Shown: positions 22,057 to 33,639 of the stretch, one piece after another
Layout: every line of letters starts with the position of its first letter
Numbering within the stretch: the first letter of the stretch is position 1
Assembly: GCA_037783415.1 (NCBI GenBank)
Contig: JAZGTN010000074.1
Location: forward strand, 744,001-808,000
Source of the DNA: Leptasterias polaris
Taxonomy: Eukaryota; Echinodermata; Asteroidea; Forcipulatida; Asteriidae
Length of the DNA: 64,000 bases
Reading direction: 5' to 3'
Made by a program: the position numbers and the translations under genes
Notes under the pieces: generated by a model
What the model was told of the DNA's origin: nothing
What the model saw: only the letters and a program-made list of their open reading frames with translations
Databases searched by the model: none

Positions 22057-22290
22057 GGGTTACCCCCTTCACAGTCCGTAAGGATGGGTATCATCCACTA
22101 GGAGCTTGGCTGGTAAAGCAGAATGCAAAACCTACTAAACTTTTTACTAAGCAATTATGGTTAAGTGCCTTGCTTAAGGGCACAAGTGTCGTGACTGGGA
22201 TTCGAACCCACACTCTGCTACTCTACCAGCCAGGCTCCTAGTGGATGATACCCATGCCTACATCCATACGGACTGTGAAGGGGGTAACCC
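22057..22290. repeat. Fold-back repeat with tRNA-like B box
   Basis: Arms GGGTTACCCCCTTCACAGTC and GATGGGTATCATCCACTAGG, plus GCTTGGCTGGTA, pair with the right side ending at 22290. The loop contains GGATTCGAACC (22189-22199); its complement GGTTCGAATCC is the classic pol III B box. An A-box-like GGCTGGTAGAGTAGC lies upstream of it on the minus strand. No complete tRNA cloverleaf is present. Best read as a tRNA-derived SINE-like piece inside a palindrome. Confidence 0.6.
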
Positions 22291-22302
22291 TTTATTCAAG
22301 AA

Positions 22303-22720
22303 TTAATAATAATAATAATAAAACAGTATTTATATTGCGCAATATGAATAAACATTCCTCAAAGCGCTTAACAGCATAATGAAAAGCATTAAGAAAACAA
22401 AAACTTGGAGTGTATTTCCCAATTTAAGCCCACTAACAAATTAATATAAAATTAGGCCAGACCAGCTGTTACCTAAATGAAAACCATTAAAAATACTACA
22501 AACTAAAAGGATCTGAAAAATTACTGTAAACTAGTTATTAAAAATTACAAATTTAAAAGCCAAAAAGTTTTAAATGCCTAAATGCTGAAAATTACACAGA
22601 AACTATACACAGTCTAGGAAAAGGTTTTAATTACAGATAAAAAGATGGGTCTTCAGCAAATTGTTAAAAACATCTAATGACTTAGCACACCTTAACTCAT
22701 GAGCAATTCAATAATTAGAC
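22303..22720 (-). mobile_element. L2-like LINE 3' end (minus strand)
   Basis: On the minus strand a short stretch reads AHELRCAKSLDVFNNLLKTH (the usual end of L2 reverse transcriptase, IRSAKSLDVFK-LKTHLF). About 300 bases later come AAGCGCTTTGAGG and a (TTA)n run ending at the fold-back. It is 5'-truncated. The tail resembles that of the copy at 10762-11415. Confidence 0.65.
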
Positions 22721-25700
22721 CTAAAGACACTTTTAGTTTCTATAGATTCAGTTTTTTATTTATGATAACAATACTTGGTTCTTGTAAAGCGCTTTATCAT
22801 ACATGTAGCTTGGCCTTAGATTTGATTGTAGATTGCGTTGCTCCAAAATTTAATATGAATAATTATAGGAGGCTTCTGATGCTTCAAAGCATTGTTTCCA
22901 AAATTATCGTGCCCAGCCCATTTGTCCAAATGAGGCAAGGTTTTGTCATGTTAGACAAAGCTGATGTCCCATGGAGTCACACACAATGTTTAAAAGGGTT
23001 TTTTAGAATGTTCAGAGTGTGGGTGGATGAGTTTATATAAAACAATATTGAATGCATTTCGCTCATGCACTTTTGCAGACTTGATAAAATCTGGCTTTTA
23101 ACCTCATGAAATCATATACATACATGTACATGTACATAGTCCAGATGTCACCTCATGATTATATTCTGACACAATGCCCTGAAATGCATCCAACAATTTT
23201 TATAGATTGATAAAAATTGATAAAATGGTTTATTAAAAAACTGTCTTTGTGGCACAAAGGCTGAATGACAACATCCTTACATTTAACAAAAACAATAAAA
23301 GTTTACATTTGAAAAAGGAAGGAATGTAGACATCAAACATTGAACACAATTTTGAAATAGATTAAAATCAAGAAAATCTAACAAAGGTCAATACTAACTA
23401 GAGTAGCAATTATTAAGCATATTATTGTGTGTACATAAATTACAAACATTAAAGATCACCTTAAACGAAATCACTAAAACCAAATTAACCCATAACGTTT
23501 ATTTTTTATATGTTTAGTTATTATTTGGTTGTAAGTTTGAAGTTTTCTGAGCAGCAATTTTACTGAAATTTGATCGTAAAAACTAGCCTGCTTTTTTCAA
23601 CTAGTGTTTTTTGTCGCCATTGGCAGCAACCTTGTAACTTTGGAATCAATACATCACACTGCTGACTGGTGAAAATTGTTTATATTTGTCTCTATGGATT
23701 TACCAATTGGTTTCTTTGAATTGTTACCTAATTCTTAAAGTTTTTTTCCCATTAACTTATTTAAGTTTGTATCATACCGAGCAAATGTGCAAAAATAGTC
23801 CAAAGGTTCCTTTTTTTCTTCTTAAATTTTGTTGAGGAATCCAGCAATATTTGTTAACAACTCTTGAGAGGATTGTAAGTTGTCAAAATGGTTCTTGAAT
23901 GGTTTATATAATGAAGGGATCACCCCCAAAAAGTTATTTTAGAAAAGCTAAAGTTTTTCATAGATCAAGGGTTGTTAATACTACGGAGCACCACAGGTGG
24001 GAACAAATACTGAAAAGAGAAATAATCCAATTTCACTCTAATTAATTGATTTTGAATGCTCAAAATTATTTTGGTCAAAATAAGTTTGTGCTTTGGAAAT
24101 AATGTTGAATGCTCAAATAATTTATTTTGTGCGCTCGAGAAAAAAAATGTTGCCAGAGCTCAAAATAAACAATTACAAAATCATTTTTGCTTGAAATCAT
24201 TTTGAAAACTCAAATGAATTATTAACAGAGCTCAAAATAAATTATTACAAAAGCTCAAAAAATAATTATTGCTAACAAGATTTGTGCTGTCAAAATCATT
24301 TCAACATTTATTTTATGTGCTCAGAATAACTTATTGCGAGAGCTTGAAGTAAAGTATTGCAAAATCACGAAATAAATTATTGAAAAATCCATTTGAACCC
24401 CCCCCCCCCGAAATTTTTAGTGAACAAAATTACTTCATGAGCACTCAAAGAACTCAAATTGTTTCTGTAGTTATTATTTTTGTCATCACATGTCCCTTAG
24501 GGGCTCCTAATTATAGCCTCATCTGCATTTGACTATTTTATGGTTTCCTCGTTGAAGCTTTGTTTCCTGTTCATGTCATGATCTCCTCATATAAAGAAAT
24601 ACCAGCCCTGATCCATAAAAACACTATTCAAAATAAAAAGTTCACTGGTGACACTAATTTAGTCTTAAAAAAATACAAGGAAATCAAAAAGGCATCAGAT
24701 TTGATCACTGTAATAATATTGGGCACAATCTTTGAAAATGTTAATTTTTTTAATTCACACAAGCCAATTTTAAAATTTGCGCGCACGCAATTTTTTAAAC
24801 TGAAGTCAAATTGCACAGCTGAGGCACGACATTTACATGAGCTACAAGGTTTGCATGAATAATACTGTATCATGAGATTTGCTTGTACTGCCAGTTGTTG
24901 GAACCAGTGTGGCTCAGCTCCAGGAACATTGGCATGCCCCTCTGAGTTTTGTCCTGTCTTTTTTCTCAAGAACTCCCCTGTTCACTTGAGCTGATATCAC
25001 TCCCATCAGAAATGCTTGACAGGAAAACTTATTCACTAATATTTCCACAAACCGCTGCTTTCTGATATGTTGATCAGCTTAATTTTCGTTTCAGAGATGC
25101 TTTTTGGCATGTAATAATACATGTTTGTGTGGGGTCAAAGAAAATTGAGTCCACAGTATAACATCACAGTGTTGTTTTTATTCCTATGAGCTTAAGGACT
25201 TTTCTTAAAACACTGATCAAAATGCAGGTTTTTTTACATTATGGCACAAATTTTATTGAGTTCCACTCATTTATCGCACTTGTTTACCTTTCTACAACGA
25301 CAAAAAAACACATTAATATTAATTTTGTACAAGTTGATCTATAAAAAGTAGAAACATAGCTGATGCTAAAGCCTGTTTCACAGCCAGTACTGCTAAATGG
25401 GATTTGTTCCATAAATTGGCCATATTGGCTCAATTAAAGTTTTCTTCAAGTCACAGATTTAAGCATAATTACTTTTAAGGATTGATTAAATGGGTCAAAT
25501 GTTGTCGACTATGGGGTTGTTGTCTCTGGCCACCTTGGTGGCTGGCTAGGCCATTTCCCAAGATGGTCAATGTACACTTATTTACATGTAGGGGCATTTC
25601 TAATCAAGGTGATCAAGGTGCTAATTACTTAAAGTGCTGATGTCATTTCAAGAGACTGTGATACTGTGTAAGAACTTTCCAAGCCTTTCTTTACCATTTA

Positions 25701-25860
25701 GCACATGGTTCTACATTGTACATTATGTACACTGCAATGGGACTTCTATTTCATAGGCAACCGGAATAATTAAAGTAACGTACAGCAAAACATGTGTATC
25801 TGGCTGGTACATGCATACATCGTAACATCACTCAAGGTTTATTCACTTTTGAAATAATGC
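22720..25860. other. Intergenic stretch 3' of PIGV, AT-rich
   Basis: No gene recognised. Segment 24050-24390 carries an irregular word near AGCTCAAAATAAATTATT repeated about eight times. Segment 24765-24862 is a diverged copy of 13455-13595 (TGAGGCACGA...TTTGCATGAATAAT). A poly-C run is near 24400. Open frames of about 100 codons on both strands at 24560-24969 overlap this repeat and are not genes. Confidence 0.5.
25838..25843 (-). terminator. Candidate PIGV polyadenylation signal
   Basis: AATAAA on the minus strand 26 bases after the PIGV stop. It is close, giving a very short 3' UTR if used; another site further on is possible. Confidence 0.4.
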
Positions 25861-25868
25861 TATGCTTT

Positions 25869-26150
25869 TTATGTCCATGGTAAATAATTACAATGCAAAC
25901 AAAGTCCTAAAATGCAGTACCCTGTAAAATAGCAAAGAATAAGTTGACTAATATAACAATGGTTATTGTACCTCAAAAACTCTACAAGTAAACCAGTCTT
26001 TATGTCCATCAGTCCCTCAGTATGACGACAAGCTGAGCTATTGTTGCTACTGGTGTCTGTTTGACGTGTTACATGTATGCTAGGTAGTGTTAGATGAGCT
26101 GCAAACCAATACACAACAGGACAACTAGAGGCAATCAACCTGGTAATGAC
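25869..26150 (-). CDS. PIGV: PIGV coding exon 3 (C-terminus and stop)
   Basis: The acceptor GTTTGTTGGCAG precedes it. Encodes VITRLIASSCPVVYWFAAHL through ISQLILCYFTGYCILGLCLH, CNYLPWT and stop. Human PIG-V ends LLLHCNFLPWT. The Ser/Thr-rich middle (residues ~455-470) is poorly conserved. The open frame upstream of the acceptor is intron. Confidence 0.95.
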   Translation of the reverse strand, partial: VITRLIASSCPVVYWFAAHLTLPSIHVTRQTDTSSNNSSACRHTEGLMDIKTGLLVEFLRYNNHCYISQLILCYFTGYCILGLCLHCNYLPWT

Positions 26151-29100
26151 CTGCCAACAAACACCATACACACACATGCCATTATAAAACATCATACATT
26201 TGTACCTCAATATTTGGTATAGCCCGACCCATGTACAATGTATGTGGGGGGTTTCAAAATAACGTGAAATTTCCAACAAAGGCCTCATAACAGGCAGCCC
26301 CAGACTAACTGTGACTAACTAGTTGTAAGTTTTATGCATTTTCTTCCTTCTTAGGCATTGTCTAGGTTGTGTGCACTTCAACATTTCATCTCAGAATGGA
26401 TATTCTCAAAATTTGCCCAGATGTATACATAATGCTTTTTGGGCTGTTTTGTGTCAACCAGGAAGAGTATCAAGATTTCAACAGAGAATTTGTAAACTAT
26501 AGGAAACGAAGCGTGAGGTGTTTCTAATTTATTTCTTCAGAAATATGTCCCAAATTCATGTCAGTGGCAGCTTTTGGTTATTGTGTGTTTTGTTAAATTT
26601 TGGGGAGACAGTGAACTTTGAGTGTCTTCGTAACACTTTTCTTGCCTTTTCTACCAATTTTTCATGATTCCAATTTAAGGTGTCTTGTTTAACCGATAGA
26701 GCTGGATTAAAATGTTTTCGAGACACACCCCTACTTTGATAAAAAATGATGTATAATGGGTGAGCATATCACTAATTGCCAGCGGTCATCAAGTATAGTT
26801 TGCCTTGGTATATGTCCCATGCGTAACGCAAATTTAGCTGTTTTTATATTTTTACATTACTGCCTGAACTATTGGTACTTATTGCTCAAATACACTTTGC
26901 AACATTGCTTTGTATTCCCCCATCCATATAAAGCCAATCAGGGGTGCCAGGTGACACTTTTGGTCTTTTACTGAGACCATCTGTTAACCTGGTCCTGTTT
27001 GTCCCATGCATAAACGCCAGAAATTTACAGATGGCAAACAATTTTGACATCATACTAAGAGTTAGTAAGAATGTAACCAGTTCTAACTAGAGTTAGTATC
27101 CTACATGTACATTGTATACTTTATTTTAATAGGCACTTCTTGTTTGATTTACACTGGAATCACAAGGTGCCTTTAGTGTAAAGCCCTGTTTAAGGAAAAA
27201 TTGATTTGTCCCAGATGCATAACACTATCTTTAAATAATAGGTAGGAACTTCCAGATAAAATGTGATCATGCTGTTACATGTATGTAGCACTATGGTATA
27301 GAAATAGTAAAATAATACTAACTTGGTTTGATACCATTCAGCTTGTTTGTGAGGCATGATTCAGAATTGGTGTCCCACGCATAACGCTTTAAGCCTTAAC
27401 GTTATGTATGGGACAAAATTGTAAAAACCTTGAATTTCAGTCTTGTTTTTGGTTCAGTGGTATGTATTTTGTGTATACTTAGGAATAGTAAAATAATAAT
27501 ATCAAGGTTCGATACCATTACAGCTTGTTTGTGAAGCAAGGTTAAAAACTGGTGTCCCATGTGCATAACGCTTTAAGCATTCAGCGTTACAAACATGGTA
27601 TATAAATAACTTTAAAAGGCTAGGATTTAGTCTTTTCTTTGGTCCAATGTTATGTATTTAGTGCAAGAATAGTTGAAAACATCCTTTTGAACTCTTCTCC
27701 ACTTAAAAATGATCGTTGCAGAATTATTAGAAGAAATCAGACAAAAGTATCTTTTTTGGGGCAAGACTTGAAGAATTAAAGACTGAAAAGGGAGTCTCGT
27801 CTGATTGGCTATCAGTTGGCTCTGAGGTACAACCTCAAGGGAAGGGAGTATGGTGATGATCTTGACAACCTAGTTTAGACTACAGGTAGTACCTTTTTAA
27901 AGTTCAGTGAGACAGGTATTAAGATTTTTACCTCGTCCAGGACAATTCAAAATGTCACTATTAATTTCTATAAAATACCACAAAACCTTAAATAAGTCCT
28001 AATGTGACTTGTAAAACAAGTAGCTATCAACGGACCATGCAATTTATTAAGCCTGCATTTTCTGGCTTCGGCTGTTAATCTTTTGCACTCTGACGTTTCA
28101 CTGTCCGCCACATGAACTGGGGTAAGCAAAACGTGCTTTTGTTTTCCAATAGCAGTTATTCACAGAGGGTTTTTACTGCTTACCCCTACACTGAAGCAGT
28201 GGTGACTACTCCCCAGGTATGCCCAATTGCTAGGGTAGACCAGGGGTAAAGCGATTCAATGAAAGGGCCCGCCATTATTCCCTGATGCTCCCGGGGAATA
28301 GACTAATGTAGTGGGCTATTAAAGTGGAACAATCCTACCTGGTTAGGCTTAATACTTTTGGAATGTAGATTTCTAAACATGGATTGTTTTTAAACCTATC
28401 TTTTATTGCTTAACAGATAATTTTGAACACCTATTTTAATCGAAAGTTTCTGAGCATTTTTAATGTTAACAGCAAGCATTTCGATGTTCTCACTTTCATC
28501 ATGGTTAACCTAGAACAGAATATTTTGAACATTCTGCAGCTATACATTTCCCCAAAGGGTACGATGACCATAATAAGCCAATTTCCATACAAAACAACTT
28601 ACCATGCCCAACTTACCATGCCCAACTTACCATGCCCAACTTACCATGCCCAACTTACCATGCCCAACTTACCATGCCCAACTTACCATGCCCAACTTAC
28701 CATGCCCAACTTACCATGCCCAACTTACCATGCCCAACTTACCATGCCCAACTTACCATGCCCAACTTACCATGCCCAACTTACCATGCCCAACTTACCA
28801 TGCCCAACTTACCATGCCCAACTTACCATGCCCAACTTACCATGCCCAACTTACCAAGCCCAACTTACCATGCCCAACTTGTTTCCATACAAAACAACTT
28901 ACCATGCCCAACTTACCATGCCCAACTTACCATGCCCAACTTACCATGCCCAACTTGTTTCTCCCATGAATATTGCTTTGCAAAGTCTTGTGTTTTTCAT
29001 TTTATATGCACAGAAAAGATTTAGTCATGTACTTGTGCTATTTGTGTGTTACTCTTACATTCTTATGAAGTCTACATGTATGTAGGTAGGACTTGATGTA

Positions 29101-32100
29101 GTTAGCCTTCTGTTCTTTCTGTAGTGAATGTTCACCCAAGAGATCCTTTTGTAGCACTATGTACATATATGTATGCTAAATGTCTAATTGGTGTGTGGAT
29201 AAACCATATATAAATGTTTTTTTATATGGTTAAACCCTGTAGGATATATTGTTTATAGATGACTGACAATAGACCATCCACAAAAAACAACTTACATGTA
29301 TCAGCATAGAAATGAATTGTTCTTGACATTGTCCCATGCGTAACAGGGCTGTCCCATGCATAACGCTAATGTCTTAAGTTTTTCATCTGCACAGTGAAAA
29401 GTTTAATCAATTTACAAACATCATTCATGTCATTTATTTATGTGTTGTTCCTAATGGTGTCTTGGTAAGATTTGATGAGATAATGAGATTTCTGTTTATT
29501 CTGTAATTATTTATCACTGGAGTGATTCTTTCGTAGCACCATCATGCCGCATGTCCAACTGTGGAGTATAGATGAATCCAGCCAGTGTTTACTGAGATTT
29601 TTTCTTTCTTTTATCCCCAGGAGTGTGTTTTCCTAATTAAACTGAGCTTTTAAATAAGGTTTATATTGCTTTAAAAAAACTTTCTGTAGGGCAACAATAG
29701 CCATTGTCCCATGCGTAACAGCAGTGGGGCTGCTATGTTCAAGGTCTTGCCAACAGTTAAGCTGAGGGAGCATTAGAATTTCCTATTGGTTTCAATAAAC
29801 ATAACACCTGGCTATAACAAATATATTGTCAGATACTTTTTTCAGCATACAGTACTTGACTTTTTGACACTTTGGTTGACACATGTTTCACGTTATTTTG
29901 AAACACCCCATGTATGTAAACTATAACAATGATAACACAATCCCATTCATGTTCAGTCATGTTGCTCGTTGTCCAAAGTAAAACAGAATATGAATGTTGG
30001 TTGTTAAAGCAGAAATTGATGTCTACTTTTGAGTAAGGGTATAAGAGTAGCGATCAGGTCTTAATTAATTACCATTTCAAACTAGCTGCGCTGGCTGTAT
30101 TAATCAATAAAGGACCGAGCCAAGGCGAGGTTCTTTATTGCATGGCTACAACCCTGAGCAAGGTTTTAAACGGCCATTTAAGACGAAGTCACTACTGTTT
30201 TATTCCCATTCATAAATATCCTTTTTGTAATTTAAAAGTGTAAAAACAAAGAAAATCTAAACTTGAACTTGTATTTTTGTTAAATTTTTCATTTAGGGTC
30301 CTCAGGCTGTTTTTCCAAAGGTTGTGCGTACTCTCTCGCGTACCAATTGACTTCATGTTGAGAACCGTATGTATTGATTGTGAAGTGTTATTGGCTGTAA
30401 CACATGTATTGCTATGAAGGCAGAACGAAGACAGAATTTCTTGTCAAGTACCAACACGATGTATAAAAACATATCGTTTCACTATAGACGATGTGACCTC
30501 TGACGTCATTTGAAAATCATAACATGATGCGCGCGCATGTCGCCGGGCAAAACCTTTGTGTACTTGACAGCCAGCTAGAAAGTACACGCAATATTACCAT
30601 GACTACGCGTCTTTTTACCCGGCGGAACATGACTTGGACAACAGACTTGTCAACAGAGGGCGGTTTGAATGTAAACAGAGGTCACATCGTCTATAGAACA
30701 CATCAAAAACCACAGATATTGGTTAATGACCATCAATGAAAGTGTTTGCAGTTGGTGCTTACCTGTACATGCATGCAAGAGACTCCAAAAATGAGGAGGG
30801 ATGTAACATGAGCTATGTACACCAGTGACTGGTCGCTGTAGAATCCCTGTATTTGATGTTCAACAAAATAAACATTTTTCCGGCGCTCACTGTTAATTAC
30901 ATTTGTCTCTAAAATACCCAAAAAAGAAACATATCTCCATCTTTGCTTGCAATAATCCATAATTGCACCGACACACAAGATAATCATGGGCAGTGCAAGG
31001 AGAAAGTTGGGTATTTGTTTGAGTTCGTAGTACTTTAAAAATCCCACATTCCAATGCTGTGACTGTATGGCTGCATATGGCAATGTTCTAGTATTACTAC
31101 ACCACAGGGGTGCATCATCTGATAGTGCTGGGGCTATTCCCTCCCTTTTAATCAGATAGAAAATGCTTGTAACATCGGTACAAATTACCATATAGGAATA
31201 AATTTGGAACAATGCAAAAGGAATCAGCATAATGAAAAAACAAGGCACTAAACAAAATGACATCAATATGTTTTTGCATTCACTGCGAACCACACTACAA
31301 ATCAGTTGAAGTTTATGTCTGTTGTTACTGTTCATTAAATTCCAGAGGTTGGATAACATCTTGGTGTGCTTTTTCATCAAGTAGTACACAAGAAATCCAA
31401 TAGACACCACTCCATTCGATCGTACTAGGGCTGATAATCCAAAAAGCAGTATTGACAGCTTAAGTTTGTTACATTGTAGAGACAACATTCCAGCAAAGCT
31501 TATCATTGCAAAGAATGACTCGGTGTATGCTGCTGTCATAAATACACTTGCTGGATTAATACAAAACAGTAAGGCAGCATGATACGCTAGTCTCTCTGAG
31601 TGCAACACACATACTCCCAGGTGATACAGCAGCACAGCAGCACAGACAAACACAACAATATTGAGTGCTACTGCAGCAATTAATACACAGCTATATAGAC
31701 TCATGTGTAGAAACAACATGTGTTGAATAGGAGCGATCACATAATTAGCCAAGAACCGCACTGTAACAGGGAACAATGGGAAAAAGGCAAACATATGCCC
31801 TTCAGTGTATCCATATTGAGCAATATGAAGAAAATATGCAGCATCCCACTTGGACCAACCACCAATCACGAACTGTACAGCTCTGTCTAACAATGAAGGG
31901 TCAGATACCGGGTCAAGATGAAACGCATCTGCTGTATGATCAGGTATCAAATAGTCCAGCACAATCTGGAAGAAAATCACATCATTCATGTCATTTATAG
32001 ACCCTTTTCAGCTGACATCACTATTTTATTGCTCACTATGCTGGATTGCTAAGATGACATCACTATTTTATTGCTCACTATGCTGGATTGCTAAGATGCA

Positions 32101-33093
32101 CATGTCAAGCACACATAATTGCATAAACATGTCCTACAAATCATGTACAAAACGCAACACTAGATGTCACTTTGCAAAAATTGCATACGTGAGATATATA
32201 AGTATGTGCTAAGTTTTAAACATTTTTGAACTTGCAACAGGTTTTCAGCGAAATACCAAGTTTTAAAACTTGTCACAAGAGGGCCCTGTTGAAGATAATG
32301 ACATCATTACTCTTTTATTTGGCAGGCCCAGGGGTTAAACTTTATTTCACACAGAGAGACCATGTCCAAATTCCATCATTTTGTTTGCAGACCTCAAAAC
32401 GAGGCCTGAGACTATTTATTTTTACTTCAACTTCTGGTTTTGATCGGAAGGAAAGATCACACTGGGTCTCACTTTGTGTAAGATTTGTACAAAACTTTGA
32501 ATTATGAATTATGCAATTTTATTTTTTTGTTTCGATTGCAAGTAAAGGTCACATGGGGTCAAACCTTGTGTAAGATTTGTACATTACATCAATCAATATG
32601 TTGTTCCAAACATGGTGCAAAGATCTTACATGTACATGTAGCATTTATGGTTCTCCAGTATGAATTTTTGAAATATTCAGTTCTAATTTAATGTTATGAC
32701 ATCATCAATGACATCATCACCCCCCAAAATTGTGGTTTCATCTACATGTAAATGCTAAGGTCTAAGTATATGGCAAGTTTCAAGTCTGCATGACCTTTAC
32801 TTATAGCAAAAATTGCGAGAGAAGGTTCGGGGATCAAGACGCAAACAAATTCCCCCATTACAATAACAACTAACTAGGGTTTTGGCTGTTGGATGTTTTC
32901 TATTTTATGCAAACTTGTCTTCAAGTATATTGAATAATGTTTTGCCACTGTGTTTTAGTTCTGCTTTAATTTGTACCAACCCTATGGAACATGTAAATTT
33001 TTACACGATACATACCTGTACTAGAATGATAAACAGTCGAGTTGAAACAGCACAAAGGGCAACAGACGCTGCTCTGGAATGCTTGCTTTTCAT
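25869..33093 (-). CDS. PIGV: GPI mannosyltransferase 2 (complete, three exons)
   Basis: Encodes PIG-V, the ER-membrane enzyme that adds the second mannose (alpha-1,6) to the growing GPI anchor on the lumenal side, using dolichol-phosphate-mannose. Exons on the minus strand: 33016-33093, 30763-31965 and 25869-26150. GT-AG introns all fall on codon boundaries. The product is 520 residues (human 493). Visible features: a first membrane segment in exon 1 (VSTRLFIILVQ), the lumenal IPDH-ADAF motif, the conserved Trp66-Asp67 (GWSKWDAAYFL), AFFPLFP, ALVRSNGVVSIGFL, NVGFLKYYELKQIPNFLLA, CMHVQ and the C-terminal LHCNYLPWT followed by stop. Many hydrophobic segments fit a multipass protein. A possible polyadenylation signal AATAAA lies at 25838-25843. 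The gene appears intact; its last intron hosts a 3.66-kb mobile element. Confidence 0.96.
26246..29909. mobile_element. 3.66-kb DNA element with 8-bp target duplication in PIGV intron 2
   Basis: Terminal inverted repeats of about 23 bases: GGTTTCAAAATAACGTGAAA at the left (26250-26269), with its complement at the right (29886-29909, one-base difference next to the G run). Both ends are flanked by ATGTATGT (26238-26245 and 29910-29917), a perfect 8-bp duplication as made by hAT or P transposases. Inside, the word TGTCCCATGCGTAACGC recurs at least seven times, and a 14-bp minisatellite lies at 28597-28957. No transposase frame is seen, so it is non-autonomous or gutted. The superfamily is unassigned. 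Confidence 0.75.
28597..28957. repeat. 14-bp minisatellite, about 25 units
   Basis: Near-perfect tandem units of TTACCATGCCCAAC, broken once at 28880-28895 by GTTTCCATACAAAACAA, which repeats the sequence at the left border. All three plus frames stay open (14-residue repeats NLPCPTYHAQLTMP), giving spurious frames of 120-220 codons. It lies within the 3.66-kb element. Confidence 0.95.
30482..30696. mobile_element. 215-bp MITE with perfect 21-bp terminal inverted repeats
   Basis: The left end CTATAGACGATGTGACCTCT plus G (30482-30502) is the exact complement of 30676-30696. The interior is GC-richer than the flanks and contains GCGCGCGCATGTCGCC. No coding frame of note. It sits 67 bases from PIGV exon 2, in intron 2. 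Confidence 0.85.
30763..31965 (-). CDS. PIGV: PIGV coding exon 2 (main exon)
   Basis: The acceptor GATTTTCTTCCAG precedes the exon and donor GTAAGC follows it; 401 codons. Starts IVLDYLIPDHTADAF and ends FGVSCMHVQ. The apparent Met start nine codons upstream of the acceptor is intronic. Contains Trp66-Asp67, reported as essential in mammalian PIG-V, and most of the membrane segments. A Cys/Asn-rich loop (~residues 225-250) and a Glu/Arg/Lys loop before CMHVQ differ from the human protein. Confidence 0.95.
32012..32096. repeat. 42-bp tandem duplication
   Basis: Two adjacent identical copies of a 42-base unit beginning TGACATCACTATTTTATTGC and ending GGATTGCTAAGA, in PIGV intron 1 next to the exon 2 acceptor. 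Confidence 0.85.
32225..32880. repeat. Decayed repeat related to the CRE/ETS-word family
   Basis: Contains GACATCATCAATGACATCATC, AAGGTCACATGGGGTCAAAC and TTCTGGTTTTGATCGGAAGG, resembling decayed versions of the words seen at 7500-9745. It lies in PIGV intron 1. No clear ends. Confidence 0.4.
33016..33093 (-). CDS. PIGV: PIGV coding exon 1
   Basis: The ATG is the complement of 33091-33093; the exon encodes MKSKHSRAASVALCAVSTRL and FIILVQ, then donor GTATGT. Human PIG-V has an equivalent AVSCRILTLMLQ before the IPDH motif. 26 codons exactly; phase 0 joins exon 2. The frame stays open a little upstream with no other ATG nearby, so this is the best start. Confidence 0.88.
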
Positions 33094-33320
33094 TCTTCTT
33101 GTCTGCAGATGGGTTGAAGAGAGAGAAAGACACGGGTGCAAATGACTAACAGGTTTTTCCATTATCACTGGGGAGTGGGAGATTACAATTACACTGGAAT
33201 TTGTTTTTAGTCACATCCGAAAAGATTAGAATCAGCCTTTTCAGTGCTTTAAAAACTTAAACTAAAACAATTTCTACAGCAAATGAATCATTGTTGGCTG
33301 AACAGTGCACAGTTATTAAT

Positions 33321-33630
33321 TTAAACTACAGTGTGGTCCGATACAAGGTCCATCCCAAGCAGAACTTTTGTTTCATCCACTTCTACTTGTACAATCTGAT
33401 TCACATTTAAGAAGGTGTGGTAAATAATCTTATCATCAAAAATGAATGATGTTTTTCCATCCAATTATGGAAGTGCATTGTTGACCAAAGACACTCGTGC
33501 TCGGTTTTTTAAATATGCTGGAAAACCGGACTGATTATTCTAACCATGCTGCCAATTTTCATGTTTAACTTGGCAGCCCTTATTACTTTGTAAAGAACTG
33601 AATCCAGGACCAGTAAATGATGACTGCAAG
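33321..33630 (-). pseudogene. Exon-like frame with two in-frame stops, unidentified
   Basis: On the minus strand an acceptor-like CCTTGCAG is followed by a single frame of about 100 codons, broken by TAG (33540-33542) and TAA (33465-33467) and ending at TAA (33321-33323). Its last part reads FDDKIIYHTFLNVNQIVQVE, VDETKVLLGMDLVSD, HTVV, which looks protein-like. It ends about 230 bases upstream of the PIGV start on the same strand. I do not recognise a family. It could be a dead last exon, a retroposed piece or chance. Confidence 0.3.
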
Positions 33631-33639
33631 GTACATGTA

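Noticed and set aside
22176..22220. Functional tRNA gene
   Set aside because: Only a B box and a weak A-box-like word are present; no acceptor or anticodon stem can be formed, and the segment is the loop of a repeat.
28423..29085. Plus-strand frames of 121-220 codons
   Set aside because: Translations of the 14-bp minisatellite; same sequence in three frames, no conserved domain, inside a mobile element in a PIGV intron.
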